A DNA stretch of 64,000 nucleotides from Xenophilus azovorans DSM 13620 (GCF_000745855.1 NZ_JQKD01000005.1:1-64000), one strand, 5' to 3'. Shown: positions 37,669-46,230, numbered from the stretch's first letter. A program made the numbers and translations. Notes: a model not told the origin generated them from the sequence alone.

Positions 37669-38352
37669 TCAGTCGTCTTCCCAGCCGGGCGAGAAGGGAA
37701 AGCGCTCGGCCCAGAACGCGGCCAGGGCCGGCAGCGCATCGACGCGGCGCACGGCGCCGGCCATGAAGGGCGCCTCGGCATAGAAGCGGCGCCGCTTGGG
37801 CGTCCAGCGCGAGGCGACGGCGACGTACAGGTCCAGCAGGCTCGGGCGCTCGCCGAGCAGCCAGGGCCGCTCCGGCGAGCCCAGCGGGCGGATGCCCGCG
37901 TCCATCAGGCGCCAGCATTCGGCGATGCGCTCGGCCGAGCGCTCCAGCAGCACCGCCTGCGCGGCGGCGTCGGCGGTCAGGCGGCCGGGCGCGTCGCGCA
38001 CCCAGAACAGCGCATAGATCTGCGTGGCGACGTAGCTCATCCAGCGCAGGTACTGGCCGCGCAGCGGGTCGGCTGGCAGGGGCGCCAGGCCGGCCTCGGG
38101 GTGCCGGTCGCCCAGCCAGACCAGGATGGCGGCGCTTTCGGTGAGCAGTTCACCCTCGGGCGTGACCAGGGCCGGCACCTGGCGTGCCGGGTTGACCTGC
38201 CCGGCGCGCTCGCGCTCGGCTTCGCCTTCCCAGGGCGCGATGTCCACCGTGCGCACCGGCAGGCCGATCAGCGTCATCGCCGCATGGATGGGGGTGGCGC
38301 CCGAACCGGGCGCGCCGTAGAGGGTGTAGGGGGTGGATGCGTCCTGTGCCAT
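37669..38352 (-). CDS. Glutathione S-transferase family protein
   Basis: The 227-residue protein has a thioredoxin-like N-domain (YTLYGAPGSGATPIHAAMTLIGLP; NPARQVPALVTPEGELLTESAAILVWLGD) with the ESA glutathione contact and an all-helical C-domain with RPSLLDLYVAVASRW. Serine in GSGAT may be the catalytic residue. It converges on the methyltransferase gene with 13 bases between. Confidence 0.9.
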   Translation of the reverse strand: MAQDASTPYTLYGAPGSGATPIHAAMTLIGLPVRTVDIAPWEGEAERERAGQVNPARQVPALVTPEGELLTESAAILVWLGDRHPEAGLAPLPADPLRGQYLRWMSYVATQIYALFWVRDAPGRLTADAAAQAVLLERSAERIAECWRLMDAGIRPLGSPERPWLLGERPSLLDLYVAVASRWTPKRRRFYAEAPFMAGAVRRVDALPALAAFWAERFPFSPGWEDD

Positions 38353-38416
38353 CGGGCCAGTGTCGCGGCCGGGCAGGCGGGCGGCAAGGGCCTGCCGCGC
38401 CTGCGTCGCGGCGCGC

Positions 38417-38920
38417 TCAGGCCGCGATCAGCGCATCCACCCGCGCCAGCCCCTCGATGGTCTTCACGCAGGCCTCGGCCGCCTCGGTGCCCTTCACGGC
38501 GAAATGCCGCTGGAAGTACTTGCGGTGCTCGATGTGCTCGTGGAAGTGGTGCGGCGTGAGCACGGCCGAGATCATCGGCACGCCGGTCTCCAACTGCAGC
38601 GCCATCAGCGAGCTGACGACGGTGTTGGCGACGAACTCGTGGCGGTAGATGCCGCCGTCCACCACCAGCGCGCAGCACACCACCGCGGCGTAGCGGCCCG
38701 AGAGGGCGAGGCGCTTGGCGTGCAGCGGGATCTCGAAGGCGCCGGGCACGTCGAGCACGTCGATGCGCTCGCGCGGCACGCCCAGGCGCGCCATCTCCTC
38801 GAGGAAGGCGTCGCGCGCCTGGTGGACGATCTCCGCATGCCACTGGGCTTCGACCAGCGCGATGCGCTGGTTGCCGCCCGCCGCAAAGGAGGAGAGAGGA
38901 AGGTCGTTGAGCTGACTCAT
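38417..38920 (-). CDS. ribH: 6,7-Dimethyl-8-ribityllumazine synthase, type II (RibH2)
   Basis: The 167-residue enzyme makes lumazine, the direct precursor of riboflavin. The active-site segments DVPGAFEIPLHAK, GGIYRHEF and VLTPHHFHEH follow the decameric RibH2 form known from Brucella rather than the icosahedral RibH1. No other rib gene is adjacent. Its leader (38921-39183) contains an FMN riboswitch, so expression should fall when FMN is plentiful. Confidence 0.95.
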   Translation of the reverse strand: MSQLNDLPLSSFAAGGNQRIALVEAQWHAEIVHQARDAFLEEMARLGVPRERIDVLDVPGAFEIPLHAKRLALSGRYAAVVCCALVVDGGIYRHEFVANTVVSSLMALQLETGVPMISAVLTPHHFHEHIEHRKYFQRHFAVKGTEAAEACVKTIEGLARVDALIAA

Positions 38921-39017
38921 GGTTTGCCTTGGTAGGAAGGGTTGCCTGAATCAGGGCGCACGAAAGAACGGCTGCACCGCACGCGCGCGCAAGGGAGCGC
39001 GGGCGGGTCGCCGCATT

Positions 39018-39183
39018 TCGCGCTCTCTTTCATCCGGACTGTGACCGTCGGCCCCGGGATCGCACCGGGTCTGCTGACACCGCACCTCGTTGCGAGGCAT
39101 GGCCGCTCGCGGGCTCGTGCGGCTGCCCTTGCGAGGCGCCGCCATCACCGCCGGTGGGGAATTGCACCCCGCCCTGAGAACGC
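39018..39183 (-). ncRNA. FMN riboswitch (RFN element) of ribH
   Basis: On the minus strand the conserved RFN segments are in order: CAGGGCGGGGTG (39164-39175), CCCCACCGGCGGT (39148-39160), AGCCCGCGAGCG, TGCCTCGCAACGAGG, GTCAGCAGACCCGGTGCGAT, CCGACGGTCACAGTCCGGATG. P1 pairs GCGTTCTC (39176-39183) with GAGAGCGC (39018-39025). A TAGAAT -10 (39217-39222) lies upstream. About 97 bases of GC-rich sequence separate the aptamer from the ribH ATG; no clear T-tract terminator is seen, suggesting control of translation start or a rho-type mechanism. Confidence 0.95.
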
Positions 39184-39185
39184 TT

Positions 39186-39210
39186 GCGGCCCCGCTGGAG
39201 TCGGGGCCGC
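39186..39210 (-). terminator. Perfect 9-bp GC hairpin between eamA and the riboswitch
   Basis: Arms GCGGCCCCG and CGGGGCCGC flank a 7-base loop. It follows the EamA stop and abuts the aptamer P1. With no T-tract it is a doubtful terminator; if transcription starts about 39210 it forms the 5' end of the ribH leader. Confidence 0.4.
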
Positions 39211-39245
39211 CGGGGGATTCTAGACAGCCGCGGGAAACCGCGCTG

Positions 39246-40160
39246 TCACTCGGGCGGCTGCGTCAGCGCCTGGGCCGCGGCGCTGCGGCCGCGCTCGCTG
39301 TACACCATGTACAGGCCCGAGCCCACCAGCAGCGCGATGCCGGCCCAGGCCCAGGCGTTGGGCACGTGGCCCCACACGCCGTAGCCCAGCAGCACGGCGA
39401 ACAGCAGCGAGCTGTAGCGGAAAGGCGCGGTCAGCGAGATCTCCGCCAGCCGCAGGCTGCCGATGAGCAGCAGGTAGGCCGAGGTCAGCAGCGAAGCGGC
39501 CGCCGCGAGCAGCGCCAGGTGCCACCACGCCACCGGCCGCCAGCCCTGCCACAGCAGCATCGCGCCGCCGATGAGGCCCAGCGCCACGGCGCTGGACAGC
39601 GCGATGACCAGCGAGGGCACGGCGGGGTCGATGCGCCGCGTGAGCAGGTCGCGCACCGCGTGCAGCAGCGTGCCGGTCACGCACAGCAGCGCCCAGGCGT
39701 TGAAGCCGTCGCCGGTGGGCTGCACCACGGCCAGCACGCCGGCGAAGCCCAGGCCCACCGCCGACCAGCGCGCGGCCGAGGCGCGCTCGCCCAGCAGCAG
39801 CACGGCCAGCACCGTCATGAACACCGGCGCCGCCAGGTTGATGGCGGTGGCGTTGGCCAGCGGGAGGTGGAACAGCGACAGCAGGTACATCGAGGTGCCG
39901 AAGGCGTCGGCCACGCTGCGCCACAGCACGCGCGGGCCGCGCGCCAGGCCGAGCTGCCGCGTGGCGCCGGTGTGCCGGGCGACCAGCAGGATCAGCGCCG
40001 CGGCGATCAGGCTGCGCAGCAGGATGACCTGGCCCGAGGGCAGCGACTGGCTGACGAACTTGACCAGCGCGTCGTTGGTGGCGAAGCAGGCGGAGGCACC
40101 CACCATCAGCACGATGGCGCGGCGGGCGGGGGAGCGGGGGGTGGGGGAGGAGGTCGGCAT
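39246..40160 (-). CDS. EamA/DMT-family transporter
   Basis: The 304-residue protein has ten predicted helices in two EamA repeats (ASACFATNDALVKFVSQSLPSGQVILLRSL; SLLTSAYLLLIGSLRLAEISLTAPFRYSSLLFAVLLGYGVWG). These move metabolites such as amino acids or purines, in or out. The ATG at 40160 starts MPTSSPTPRSP; the longer frame upstream is an antisense shadow. It stands alone, upstream of the FMN riboswitch. Confidence 0.88.
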   Translation of the reverse strand: MPTSSPTPRSPARRAIVLMVGASACFATNDALVKFVSQSLPSGQVILLRSLIAAALILLVARHTGATRQLGLARGPRVLWRSVADAFGTSMYLLSLFHLPLANATAINLAAPVFMTVLAVLLLGERASAARWSAVGLGFAGVLAVVQPTGDGFNAWALLCVTGTLLHAVRDLLTRRIDPAVPSLVIALSSAVALGLIGGAMLLWQGWRPVAWWHLALLAAAASLLTSAYLLLIGSLRLAEISLTAPFRYSSLLFAVLLGYGVWGHVPNAWAWAGIALLVGSGLYMVYSERGRSAAAQALTQPPE

Positions 40161-40216
40161 GGGCAGCAGCAAGCGCGCGAGGGTAGCGCGGCGGCGCTGC
40201 CCGCGCCGCCGCGGGG

Positions 40217-41095
40217 CTACACCGCGCTGCGGTGGCGCTCGATGCAGGTCGCGAGCGTCTCCTCGCCGCTGCGCTGCCACCAGTCCTGCGCGGAGAAGAT
40301 TTCGACCTCGCTGAAGCCGGCGAAGCCGGCGTCTTCCACCCAGCCGCGGATCTTCTTCAGTTCGATCACGCCGTCGCCCATCATGCCCCGGTCGTTGAGC
40401 AGGTCGCGCGTGGGCGCGAGCCAGTCGCAGACGTGGTAGGCGAGCAGGCGCTCCCGGCCGGCGCGTTCGGTCTGCTGGCGAAGCTTCGGGTCCCACCACA
40501 CGTGGTAGACGTCCAGCGCCACGCCCAGCATGCCGCTGCGGGCCGGGTCCAGCTCGTCGCACAGGTCGAGCGCATGCTCCAGCGTGTTGATGCAGGCGCG
40601 GTCGGCCGCCTGCATGGGGTGCAGCGGCTCGATGGCCAGCGGCATGCCGACCTCGCGCGCGTACGCCAGCGAGGCGGCGATGCCGTCGCGCACCTCGCCG
40701 CGCGCGCGGGCGATGTCCTTGTAGGCCGGCCTGCCTTCCAGCGCGCCGGGCAGGGCGCCGACCACCAGCACCAGGCAGGGGGCGTCGAGCGTCTTCGCCT
40801 CGTCGATGGCGCGGCGGTTGTCGTCCAGCGCGGCTTTCAGGCCGGCCGCGTCGGCGGCCGGGAAGAAGCCGCCGCGGCAGTAGCCGGAGAGCGCCATGCC
40901 GTGCGCCTTCAACTGCCGCGCCACGGCGTCGAGGCCGGCCGCCGCCACCTGGTCGCGCCAGGGGCTGATGGCGCGCACGCCCTGCGCCGCGCACTGGTCG
41001 ATGATCTTCGCGAGCGGCACTTCCGCGCCGTGCTGCCGGCGCAGCGTGGCGGTGTTGACGGAGAGCCAGCCGTGGTCGGCGGAGAAGTCGCGCAT
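40217..41095 (-). CDS. TIM-barrel sugar-phosphate isomerase/epimerase-type enzyme
   Basis: The 292-residue protein belongs to the xylose-isomerase-like TIM barrels (IolE/IolI/Hyi superfamily). Metal-ligand candidates are the glutamate in LAIEPLHPM, the aspartate in GVALDVYHVWW, the histidine in LLAYHVCDW and the glutamate in GFSEVEIFS. The reaction is unknown; family members isomerise or dehydrate polyols and keto sugars. It is last of tctC-gfo-DUF993-isomerase. A mosaic repeat (41099-41178) lies directly before its ATG, leaving no clear ribosome-binding site. Confidence 0.88.
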   Translation of the reverse strand: MRDFSADHGWLSVNTATLRRQHGAEVPLAKIIDQCAAQGVRAISPWRDQVAAAGLDAVARQLKAHGMALSGYCRGGFFPAADAAGLKAALDDNRRAIDEAKTLDAPCLVLVVGALPGALEGRPAYKDIARARGEVRDGIAASLAYAREVGMPLAIEPLHPMQAADRACINTLEHALDLCDELDPARSGMLGVALDVYHVWWDPKLRQQTERAGRERLLAYHVCDWLAPTRDLLNDRGMMGDGVIELKKIRGWVEDAGFAGFSEVEIFSAQDWWQRSGEETLATCIERHRSAV

Positions 41096-41098
41096 GTC

Positions 41099-41179
41099 AG
41101 TGCCCGTCCGGCCGCCCGAAGGGCACTGAGCGCCCCCTCGGGGGGCAGCGATACACGAAGTGATGAGCGTGGGGGTTCA
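41099..41179. repeat. GC-hairpin mosaic repeat (copy D)
   Basis: AGTGCCC...GGGCACT (7-bp arms, 41099-41127) is followed by GCGCCCCCTCGGGGGGC and the tail CGATACACGAAGTG-AT-GAGCGTGGGGGTTC, which ends at the DUF993 stop codon. The core and tail match copy B. It lies inside a putative operon and may uncouple the last gene. Confidence 0.7.
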
Positions 41180-41181
41180 TG

Positions 41182-42366
41182 TCATTCCACGCCGTAGGTG
41201 GCCAGCAGCGTCTTCATGCGCTGCACCGCGAGTTCGGGCCGCTCCAGCAGGTCGGCCGCGTCGGCCAGGCGGAACAGCTCGGCCAGGTGCTGCAGCGAGC
41301 GCGTGCTCTGCTGGCCGCCCACCATCGTGAAGTGCGACTGGTGCCCGTTGAGCCAGGCCATGAAGACCACGCCCGTCTTGTAGAAGCGCGTGGGCGCCTG
41401 GAAGATGTGGCGCGACAGCGGCACGGTGGGGCCGAGGATGGCGTGGAAGCGCTCCACGTTGCCGGCCGCCAGCTCGCCCAGCGCCGCGCTGGCCGCCGGC
41501 GCGATGGCGTCGAAGATGCCCAGCAGCGCGTCGCTCCTGCCGTGCGTCGGCTCGCTGCCGAAGCCGTCGCCGGCGATCAGCTCGGCGTAGTTGAAGTCGT
41601 CGCCGGTGTACATGCGCACGCCCGGCGGCAGGCGCCGGCGCATGGCGATCTCCTTGTCCTTGTCGAGCAGCGAGATCTTGATGCCGTCCACCTTGGCGGC
41701 ATGCGCGGCGATGATGCCCAGCGCCGTGTCCATCGCGGCGTCCAGGTCCTGCGTGCCCCAGTAGCCGGCCAGCGCCGGGTCGAACATGTCGCCCAGCCAG
41801 TGCAGCACCACCGGCTGCTTCGCCTGGCTCAGCACGCGGCCGTAGACGCGCTCGTAGTCGGCCGGGCCGGTCGCCACGCGCGCCAGGGCGCGGCTGGCCA
41901 TCACGATGAGCTTGCCGCCCAGCGCCTCGATGGCCTCCATCTGCTCCTCGTAGCCGCGGATCACGTCGTCGACGCTCTTCACGGCGTCGATGTCGAGGTG
42001 GTCGGTGCCGCAGCCGCTGGCGACAAAGGCGCCGGGCACGTCCTTCGCGGCGTCGAGCGAGCGGCGGATCAGCTCCAGCGAGGTCTTCCAGTCCAGGCCC
42101 ATGCCGCGCTGCGCGGTGTCCATCGCCTCGGCCACGCCCAGGCCCAGCGACCACAGGTGGCGGCGGTAGGCGATGGTGGCGTCCCAGTCCACCGCGGCCG
42201 TGAGCCAGGGGTCGACGGCGGCCAGCGGGTCGGCCACGACGTGCGCGGCCGAGTAGGCGATGCGGTCGAACTTCACGCCCGCGGGCGGCTTCACCGGCAC
42301 GCTGCCGCGCAGCGTGTAGGTCTCGATCGCGCGGGCGGCCGTGGGCAGTCGCAGGGTCAGTGCCAT
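41182..42366 (-). CDS. DUF993 protein (dihydrodipicolinate-synthase-like)
   Basis: The 394-residue protein belongs to the DUF993 family, annotated as dihydrodipicolinate-synthase-like; VDGIKISLLDKDKE would supply the barrel lysine expected of a class I aldolase. Other landmarks are DPWLTAAVDWDATIAYRRHLWSLGLGVAEAMDTAQRGMG and TGDDFNYAELIAGDG. The substrate is unknown. It lies 16 bases after the Gfo/Idh/MocA gene, and both probably act on the same intermediate. MALTLRLP at 42366 is taken as start. Confidence 0.85.
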   Translation of the reverse strand: MALTLRLPTAARAIETYTLRGSVPVKPPAGVKFDRIAYSAAHVVADPLAAVDPWLTAAVDWDATIAYRRHLWSLGLGVAEAMDTAQRGMGLDWKTSLELIRRSLDAAKDVPGAFVASGCGTDHLDIDAVKSVDDVIRGYEEQMEAIEALGGKLIVMASRALARVATGPADYERVYGRVLSQAKQPVVLHWLGDMFDPALAGYWGTQDLDAAMDTALGIIAAHAAKVDGIKISLLDKDKEIAMRRRLPPGVRMYTGDDFNYAELIAGDGFGSEPTHGRSDALLGIFDAIAPAASAALGELAAGNVERFHAILGPTVPLSRHIFQAPTRFYKTGVVFMAWLNGHQSHFTMVGGQQSTRSLQHLAELFRLADAADLLERPELAVQRMKTLLATYGVE

Positions 42367-42382
42367 GGCGTGCTCCGCGGCG

Positions 42383-43558
42383 TCAGACGGCCAGCGCCGG
42401 CACGTCGATCCAGCGCCGCTCGCCCCAGCTCTGCAGCGCGGCCTCGACCAGCTGCACGCCCTTGGCACCCTCGGGCAGCGTCCACTTGTAGGGGGCGTCC
42501 TCCACCACGTGGCGGATGAAGTGCTCCCACTGGATCTTGAAGCCGTTGTCGTAGACCTGCGAGTCCGGAATCTCCTGCCACTGGTCGAAGAAGTTCATCG
42601 TCTGCTTGATGTCCGGGTTCCACACCGGCCGCGGCGTCGCCACGCGCGACTGGGCGCGGCACTCCTGCAGCCCGGCCACGGCCGAACCGTCGGTGCCGTC
42701 GACGTGGAAGGTCACCAGGTCGTCGCGCCGCACGCGCGTGACCCAGCTCATGTTGATCTGCGCGATCACCGGCTCGCCGTTGTGGCCGGTCAGTTCGCAG
42801 GTGGCGTAGGCGGCGTCGTCGGCGGTGGCCTCGTAGGGCTGGTCGTTCTCGTCCCAGCGCTTCGGGATGTGGGTGGCGCCCAGGCAGCTCACCGACTTCA
42901 CCTCGCCGAACAGGTTGTCCAGCACGTAGCGCCAGTGGCACATCATGTCCAGGATCATCCCGCCGCCGTCTTCCTTGCGGTAGTTCCAGCTCGGGCGCTG
43001 GATGGGTTGCAGGTCGCCCTCGAACACCCAGTAGCCGAACTCCAGGCGCACGCTGAGCATGCGGCCGAAGAAGCCGGCGCGGCGCAGCATGTCGAGCTTG
43101 CGCAGGCCGGGCAGGAAGAGCTTGTCCTGCACGGCGCCGTGCTTCAGCCCTCTGGTCCTGCCGGCCTCCTCGGCCAGCCGGGCGATCTCCACCGCCTCGT
43201 TCAGGTTGGTGGCGATGGGCTTCTCGCAGTAGACGTGCTTGCCGGCGCGGATCGCCTTGGCCAGCAGGGTGGGGCGCATCTGCGTGGTGCCGGCGTCGAA
43301 GAAGACGGTGTCGTCGGGGTTGGCCAGGGCCGCGTCCAGATCGGTGCCCCAGCGCGCGATGCCGTGCGCCTTGGCCAGCGCCTCGATCTTCTCGGCGTTG
43401 CGGCCGATCAGGATCGGGTCGGGCATCACCTTGTCTCCGTTCGAGAGCGTCACGCCGCCCTGGGCGCGGATCGCCACGATGGAGCGGATCAGGTGCTGGT
43501 TCATGCCCATGCGTCCGGTGACGCCGTGCATGATCAGGCCGAGTCGTTGGGTTGCCAT
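42383..43558 (-). CDS. Gfo/Idh/MocA-family oxidoreductase
   Basis: The 391-residue NAD(P)-dependent dehydrogenase has an N-terminal Rossmann domain (RLGLIMHGVTGRMGMNQHL) and the family motif GKHVYCEKPIATNLNEA with the EKP lysine. The C-terminal domain has the GGGMILDMMCHWRYVLDNLFG segment that usually carries the catalytic Asp/His. Relatives oxidise inositols, sugars or glycosides. It follows the TctC receptor in the operon, so it may act first on the imported compound. Confidence 0.92.
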   Translation of the reverse strand: MATQRLGLIMHGVTGRMGMNQHLIRSIVAIRAQGGVTLSNGDKVMPDPILIGRNAEKIEALAKAHGIARWGTDLDAALANPDDTVFFDAGTTQMRPTLLAKAIRAGKHVYCEKPIATNLNEAVEIARLAEEAGRTRGLKHGAVQDKLFLPGLRKLDMLRRAGFFGRMLSVRLEFGYWVFEGDLQPIQRPSWNYRKEDGGGMILDMMCHWRYVLDNLFGEVKSVSCLGATHIPKRWDENDQPYEATADDAAYATCELTGHNGEPVIAQINMSWVTRVRRDDLVTFHVDGTDGSAVAGLQECRAQSRVATPRPVWNPDIKQTMNFFDQWQEIPDSQVYDNGFKIQWEHFIRHVVEDAPYKWTLPEGAKGVQLVEAALQSWGERRWIDVPALAV

Positions 43559-43597
43559 GTCTTTTGCCTCAGGGATGAAGGGTGGGGAAGAAAAGCG

Positions 43598-44566
43598 TCA
43601 TTGCGCGGGCGAGAGGCCGGCCGCCTTCACCAGCGCGGCGTTGCTCTTGATCTCGCCCTTGATGTAGGCGTCGAACTGCTCCGGCTTGAGCGTCCAGGCG
43701 TCGGCGCCCAGCTTCAGGAAGCGCTCCTTGACCTCCGGCGTCGCCAGGGCCTTGACCACCTCGTCGTGCAGGCGGTCGACGATGGCGCGCGGCGTCTTGG
43801 CCGGGGCCATCATGCCGATCCAGAAGTTGAACTCCGAGCCGGGCACGCCGGCTTCGGCCGTGGTCGGCACGTCGGGCAGGGCGGCGGCGCGCCGGGGCGA
43901 GCCCACAGCCAGCGCGAGCAGCTGGCCCTCGCGGATCTGGCCGATCACCGGCGCGATGGGCGAGAAGTAGTAGTCCACCCGGCCCGCGAGCACCTCGCTC
44001 ACGGCTTCGCCGGAGCCCTTGAACGGGATGTTGGTCGCGGCTATCTTCGCGGCCATCTTGAACTTCTCGGCGTTCAGGTGCGTGGCGCTGCCCTGGCCGG
44101 CGGAGGCGAAGTTCATCTTGCCCGGCTCGGCCTTCGCCTTCGCCACCAGTTCCTGCACCGACTTGACGCCCTTGGCCGGCGAGATGACCAGCACGTTGGG
44201 CGTGGTGCTGATGGGCGTGACGGGCGCGAAGTCGGCCAGCGTGTCGAAGGGCAGCTTGGCGAAAGTGGACGGACTCACCGTGTGCGAGGACGAGTGAATC
44301 ATGATCGTGTAGCCGTCGGGCGCGGCCGAGGCCACCACCTGCTGGCCGATGGTGCCGCTGGCGCCGCCGCGGTTGTCCACCACCAGCGTCTGGCCCATGC
44401 TCTGGCCCATCTTGTCGGCGATGGCGCGCGCAATGATGTCGGTGGTGCTGCCGGCCGCGAAAGGCACGACGACGCGGATGGGCTTGTTGGGGTAGCCGTC
44501 CTGCGCCTGGGCAGGGGCGGCGAGGGCGAGCGCGGCCAGTGCGGGAAGGAAGATGGCGAGTTTCAC
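43598..44566 (-). CDS. Bug/TctC-family substrate-binding protein heading the oxidoreductase operon
   Basis: The 322-residue protein starts with GTG (44566), preceded by CCGGAGAC. It has a signal peptide (FLPALAALALAAPAQA) and TctC motifs PIRVVVPFAAGSTTDIIARA, LVVDNRGGASGTIG and LPDVPTTAEAGVPG. It could supply a second ligand range to the TctAB pump encoded 3 kb upstream. Its promoter has two copies of the cluster operator, one covering the transcription start. Confidence 0.92.
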   Translation of the reverse strand: MKLAIFLPALAALALAAPAQAQDGYPNKPIRVVVPFAAGSTTDIIARAIADKMGQSMGQTLVVDNRGGASGTIGQQVVASAAPDGYTIMIHSSSHTVSPSTFAKLPFDTLADFAPVTPISTTPNVLVISPAKGVKSVQELVAKAKAEPGKMNFASAGQGSATHLNAEKFKMAAKIAATNIPFKGSGEAVSEVLAGRVDYYFSPIAPVIGQIREGQLLALAVGSPRRAAALPDVPTTAEAGVPGSEFNFWIGMMAPAKTPRAIVDRLHDEVVKALATPEVKERFLKLGADAWTLKPEQFDAYIKGEIKSNAALVKAAGLSPAQ

Positions 44567-44589
44567 GGTTGTCTCCGGGTGCCTGGGTT

Positions 44590-44609
44590 AATTAACTATT
44601 TGGTGAATT
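44590..44609. promoter_or_regulatory. Operator copy 1, AATTAAC-TATTTG-GTGAATT
   Basis: This 20-bp near-perfect palindrome lies just downstream of a good promoter (TTGAAG 44641-44646, 18-base spacer, TAGAAT 44617-44622, minus strand). It would cover about +1 to +20 of the tctC-gfo-DUF993-isomerase transcript, a classical repressor position. Confidence 0.8.
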
Positions 44610-44616
44610 GAGGGTG

Positions 44617-44646
44617 ATTCTAGGGGTGATGCATGGGTGGCTTCAA
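44617..44646 (-). promoter_or_regulatory. Promoter of the tctC-gfo-DUF993-isomerase operon
   Basis: The -35 TTGAAG and -10 TAGAAT (minus strand) are 18 bases apart. Transcription would start near 44610, at the edge of operator copy 1. Confidence 0.7.
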
Positions 44647-44762
44647 GCCTCTCCATGGTGAGGCGTCTGATGGTTTCCCCCAATAAATGAAGGGGTCGGC
44701 GCGAAGTTGGCGTGCCGTGAGGCTCGTGAGGCAGCCGGGGTGCGCTGGATCGGTTGCCCGGA

Positions 44763-44782
44763 AATTAACTATTTGGTGACTT
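44763..44782. promoter_or_regulatory. Operator copy 2, AATTAAC-TATTTG-GTGACTT
   Basis: It shares the first 17 bases with copy 1 and lies 173 bases upstream of it. It overlaps the stop codon of the enolase-superfamily gene. Two sites on one promoter region suggest looping or cooperative repression. Confidence 0.75.
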
Positions 44783-46211
44783 ATTGCGGCACAGCCATCA
44801 GCTGCAGCGTGTCCCACAGCGGATGGGCGGCCGAGGCGAAGCCGGCGGCGGCATGGAGGCTGCGCAGGCTGATCTGTCCGCCCTGGATGTGCAGGCGCGG
44901 CCGGCCGGGCGGCTGGTACAGGTCGGCATGGGCGGCGGCGAAGGCTTGCGCCTCCGCTGGCGGCGCCGTGCCGAAGCCGTCGACGTAGTGGTGGCCGTTG
45001 CGCTCCACGTGCGCGAGCCCGAGCAGGCTGACCAGCGCCAGGTCCTGCTGCACGGCCAGGCCGGCCTGCGTGGTCAGGTCTTCCGCCGACATGAAGTAGA
45101 CGGCCTCGCGGCCCTCGCGCAGGGCCTGCTCGTTGAGCTGCCGGCAGCGCGCCGCGTTGAGCACCGAGCGGTAGATGCCCTTGCACGCCTTGCTGGAGAC
45201 GCCCGTGTAGCCGCAGGCCAGTGCGCGCGGAAAAGCGTCCAGCGTGGCGTCGGACTCGTCGATCAGCACCGGCCGCATCGCGGCCAGCGGGCGCACGTCG
45301 CTGTCCAGCGCGATGGCGCGAGGCAGCGGCTGCTCGATGTAGAGCGTGGCCTGCGCGAGCCGGCGCAGGGCGGGCGTGCGCTCCACCTGCTGCCAGAAGG
45401 CAGCGGCCGACGCGGCGTCGGCGAACTGCTCGTTGCCGTCCAGCGTGACCTGGTAGTCGGGCAGGCTGTCGTCCAGCACCTGCGCGATGCGCGTGAGGCG
45501 CGCGATGTCGGCCTCGGCATCGCCGGCGACCTTGAGCTTGAAGTGGCGGCAGCCGGTGGCCGCCACCACGTCCTCCAGGCTCTCGGGCAGGCCGTCGTCC
45601 AGCCGCTGCGCGATGTCGGCGCCGGTGATCGGGTCCAGCATGCCGACCGTGTGCCGCAGCGCGATGGCGGGCGACGGCGCGAGGCTCGCCAGGAAGGCGT
45701 CGATGTCGAAGCCGGCGAGGTCGCCCGTCAGGCGCGCGTCGATGCCCGGCAGGTTGCGCTGCATCGCCTCGTGGAAGGGCAGGCCCTGCGCGCGGCACAG
45801 CGCGTCCAGCAGGGCCTTGTCGATCAGGGCGGGGCCGAAGCAGGCGATCAGCGGGTTCAGGCCCTGCCGCGCGGCGGCGTCGATCTGCGGCTGGTAGTGC
45901 GTCGCGAAATGGCCGAAGGCATCGCGTTCGGCCGCCGCGCCCAGGTAGGCGTCGCGCGCCAGGCGCAGCGAGGCGCGCAACTGCTCGAAGTTGTCCTCGT
46001 TGCTCAGGGCCAGGTTCTTGTCGAACCACTTGGGGGCCAGCAGTTCGGCGGCGGCGCCCTCGGCCTCGCGTCCGTCGGCGGTGGCGATGCGCACCCGCGC
46101 GAAGGCCTGCGGGCAGGCCGTCAGCGTGACGACGCCGAAGCGGAAGGGCAGGCGCATGCGCACGCCGCGTTCGTAGAGCTGGATGTCGGTGATGCGGAAG
46201 GGAACGGACAT
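44781..46211 (-). CDS. Enolase-superfamily enzyme (mandelate racemase/muconate lactonizing type)
   Basis: The 476-residue protein is longer than the usual 350-400 residues. It has the barrel motifs of the superfamily: FKLKVAGD (general-base Lys), TLDGNEQF (metal Asp), YIEQPLPR (metal Glu), LIDESD (third ligand) and a second lysine in VSSKACKG. Members abstract a proton alpha to a carboxylate for racemisation, cycloisomerisation or acid-sugar dehydration. It closes the tctCBA-isomerase-enolase operon. ATG 46211 (MSVPFRITDI) fits the family start. Confidence 0.9.
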   Translation of the reverse strand: MSVPFRITDIQLYERGVRMRLPFRFGVVTLTACPQAFARVRIATADGREAEGAAAELLAPKWFDKNLALSNEDNFEQLRASLRLARDAYLGAAAERDAFGHFATHYQPQIDAAARQGLNPLIACFGPALIDKALLDALCRAQGLPFHEAMQRNLPGIDARLTGDLAGFDIDAFLASLAPSPAIALRHTVGMLDPITGADIAQRLDDGLPESLEDVVAATGCRHFKLKVAGDAEADIARLTRIAQVLDDSLPDYQVTLDGNEQFADAASAAAFWQQVERTPALRRLAQATLYIEQPLPRAIALDSDVRPLAAMRPVLIDESDATLDAFPRALACGYTGVSSKACKGIYRSVLNAARCRQLNEQALREGREAVYFMSAEDLTTQAGLAVQQDLALVSLLGLAHVERNGHHYVDGFGTAPPAEAQAFAAAHADLYQPPGRPRLHIQGGQISLRSLHAAAGFASAAHPLWDTLQLMAVPQ

Positions 46212-46230
46212 GGCGGCGAGAGGGATGGCT

